DNA from: Burkholderiales bacterium
GTDB lineage: Bacteria > Pseudomonadota > Gammaproteobacteria > Burkholderiales > Casimicrobiaceae
Direction of reading: 5' to 3'
DNA: 6,975 nt
Assembly (NCBI GenBank): GCA_031275075.1
Contig: JAISPI010000048.1
Location: forward strand, 1 to 6,975
Shown here: piece after piece, positions 6,201-6,975 of the stretch
Layout: each line of letters begins with the position of its first letter
Numbering within the stretch: position 1 is the stretch's first letter
Program-made: the position numbers and the translations under genes
The notes under the pieces: model-generated
Told to the model about the DNA's origin: nothing
Database searches by the model: none
Seen by the model: the letters and a program-made list of their open reading frames with translations, nothing else

Positions 6201-6975
6201 TGAGGACAGCCCGGGCGTTGCTCGACATTGAAGACGCTGCCGTAGTGCCAATCCTCCGTGATCCGCGCAAAGTAAACAGCGACGCCGAAGCCGTGTTTTA
6301 TTTTCCCGGCTGCGGCTCTGAACGGTTGTTCTCTCAAACGGCGTTGGCGACGCAGGCAATGCTTTACGAACTCGGCGTGCAATGCGTGCTGCCACCCGGT
6401 TATTTGTGTTGCGGTTATCCGCAGATCGCCGCCGGCGACGAAGACAAAGGGCAGGCGATGGTAATGCGCAATCGGGTGCTTTTCCACCGGATGGCCAATA
6501 CGCTGAACTACCTCGACATCAAGACCGTGCTGGTGTCGTGCGGTACGTGTCTGCATGAGCTACAACATTACGGCTTTGACCAAATTTTTCCTGGCAGTCG
6601 GATGCTCGATATTCACGAATATCTTTTCGAAAAAGGCGTGCGGCTCGAGGGCGTTGAAGACACGCGCTACCTTTACCACGACCCGTGTCATTCCCCGATG
6701 AAAACGCACAAGCCGATGACCGTCGTGCGTGGACTGATAAGCGACAGCGTTATGCTGAACGACCGTTGTTGCGGCGAATCTGGAACGTTGTCGATAACCC
6801 GCCCCGACGTGTCAACACAAGTGCGTTTTCGCAAAGAAGAAGAATTACGCAAAGATACGAAGCAAGTGCGTCTTGACGGTTTCAAAGGATCGGTCAAAGT
6901 ATTGACCTCGTGTCCCTCCTGTCTTCAAGGATTGTCGCGCTACAACCGGGACGTGAAAACCAAAACCGATTACGT
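3221..6975 (+). CDS. DUF3683 FAD-linked oxidoreductase with ferredoxin and two CCG domains (D-lactate/glycolate dehydrogenase-like), 3' end cut
   Basis: The frame runs unbroken for 1251 codons to the right edge. Order of parts: a DUF3683 N-terminus (PYNYTSFSDREIVIRLLG from residue 26); an FAD-binding type 4 domain with PRGGGTGYTGSGIPL (215-229) and CIGGNIAMNAGG (295-306); the FAD-oxidase C-terminal domain with HMHAGDGNVH (690-699) and GEHGIG (735-740); two 4Fe-4S clusters (C816, C819, C822, C826 and C878, C881, C884, C888); and two CCG domains (C1031, C1063/C1064, C1107/C1110; C1156, C1183/C1184, C1231/C1234). This places GlcD-like flavin and GlcF-like electron-transfer functions in one chain, as in large D-lactate dehydrogenases. 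It probably oxidises a 2-hydroxyacid and passes electrons toward quinone at the inner membrane; the substrate is not readable from sequence. All signature cysteines and flavin motifs are intact. Family members I recall are about 1270-1340 residues, so the cut removes only a short tail. An in-frame TAA at 3191 and the conserved N-terminus support the ATG at 3221. Confidence 0.94.
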   Translation, partial: MTELLYIPPSDEATGSGTPRLREIPYNYTSFSDREIVIRLLGAPMWAVLDQLRLERRTGRSARMLFEVLGDIWVVCRNPYLQDDLLDNPKRRTLLVEAMHHRLHEIEKRRKANFASAPERAEKVAQLVEAARGAVDAFAHWFPRTQELRRRIVRELSRHTHKDNIAFDGLARAAHVTDATDWRIEYPVAVLYPDNEEEIRGLVQGCIKLGLTIIPRGGGTGYTGSGIPLTTNAVVINTEKLDQLSAVEPVVLPGHTEPTPTFAAGAGVVTRKVMNAAAAAGLVFAVDPTSADASCIGGNIAMNAGGKKAVLWGTALDNLVSWRMVTPDAQWLEVTRINHNLGKIHDAEEAVFELNWFNPGSETVQRSETLRISGSAFRKAGLGKDVTDKYLYGLPGIQKEGCDGIITSARFVLYKMPPVTQTICLEFFGLAQHSTPAIVEVKRYLDTQPHGVRLAGLEHMDERYTKAVKYATKAQNRGRPTMVLIGDIVGDNDNAVSQVAEEVVRIAKARDGEAFIATSAEERHRFWIERSRTAAIAKHTNAFKLNEDVVIPLERLGDYTDGVERINIEYSLHNKLKLCDALLIFFNDPSLPLIFGDRPELKPTDTLLEEKLGEARLLVKQVRARWQDLTDRLDETFRALQDHSESASWKKELRNPLQDLFSGLVLAPLMARCKELHAQVLRSRVFVALHMHAGDGNVHTNIPVNSDDYEMLQQGNAAVSRIIALAKALGGVVSGEHGIGITKLEFMSDEALKPFADYKEKIDPNGHFNAGKLLRSADLPADLTNAYTPSFSLIGHESLILEQSDIGTIARTIKDCLRCGKCKPVCSTHVPRANLLYSPRNKILGVSLLTEAFLYEEQTRRGVSLRHFDETYDVAYHCTVCHKCLNPCPVDIDFGNVSIAMRNFLRKEKKKPFNPGAALGMMFLNLHKPLAIKIFKHVVIDLGYRLQRVANLLARRTGLPQRQTKRPPATVGNPPLKEQVIHFINKPMPSNVPLRTARALLDIEDAAVVPILRDPRKVNSDAEAVFYFPGCGSERLFSQTALATQAMLYELGVQCVLPPGYLCCGYPQIAAGDEDKGQAMVMRNRVLFHRMANTLNYLDIKTVLVSCGTCLHELQHYGFDQIFPGSRMLDIHEYLFEKGVRLEGVEDTRYLYHDPCHSPMKTHKPMTVVRGLISDSVMLNDRCCGESGTLSITRPDVSTQVRFRKEEELRKDTKQVRLDGFKGSVKVLTSCPSCLQGLSRYNRDVKTKTDY

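Noticed and set aside
5762..6556. Open frame of 264 codons on the minus strand opposite the ferredoxin/CCG part of the oxidase.
   Set aside because: It is antisense to intact cysteine motifs of the real gene, and its histidine- and arginine-rich reading has no family resemblance.

Overview
The window looks like a chromosomal segment of a betaproteobacterium with a GC content in the mid-50s by eye. The main reason is the right-hand gene, a very long flavin/iron-sulfur oxidoreductase that opens with the DUF3683 domain, an architecture I associate mainly with Betaproteobacteria. The ComF, GloA and YqaA homologues fit a proteobacterial chromosome. I cannot name the genus. I see no insertion sequence, phage gene, tRNA, rRNA or CRISPR array.

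Layout, left to right. (1) Positions 1-494, minus strand: the 5' part of a comF-type gene (zinc-finger phosphoribosyltransferase linked to competence), cut by the left edge. (2) Positions 495-639: a divergent intergenic region with a good sigma70-like promoter firing right. (3) Positions 640-1932, plus strand: a 430-residue membrane protein joining an N-terminal zinc ribbon, a proline-rich linker, an RDD membrane domain and a C-terminal part that reads like a type IV pilin. This is the most unusual gene here. (4) Positions 1933-2264: a stretch without a convincing intact gene. Its first 87 bases continue the frame of the preceding gene after its stop and read like the C-terminal tail of a DUF4139 protein, so they are probably a gene remnant. 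The rest holds a doubtful 83-codon frame with one membrane segment. (5) Positions 2286-2678, minus strand: gloA (glyoxalase I) with all four metal ligands; its stop codon lies inside its own terminator hairpin. (6) Positions 2745-3149, plus strand: a YqaA-type small membrane protein. (7) Position 3221 to the right edge, plus strand: at least 1251 residues of the DUF3683 / FAD-oxidase / ferredoxin / double-CCG-domain enzyme, missing only its C-terminal end.

How the genes may work together. GloA turns the methylglyoxal-glutathione adduct into S-D-lactoylglutathione, which glyoxalase II hydrolyses to D-lactate. The large oxidase resembles D-lactate and glycolate dehydrogenases of the GlcD/Dld type with built-in electron-transfer modules. 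It could therefore oxidise the D-lactate made by the glyoxalase route, but its substrate cannot be read from sequence. The ComF / pilin-like pairing at the left end hints at DNA uptake or pilus biology, which is also only an inference from context.
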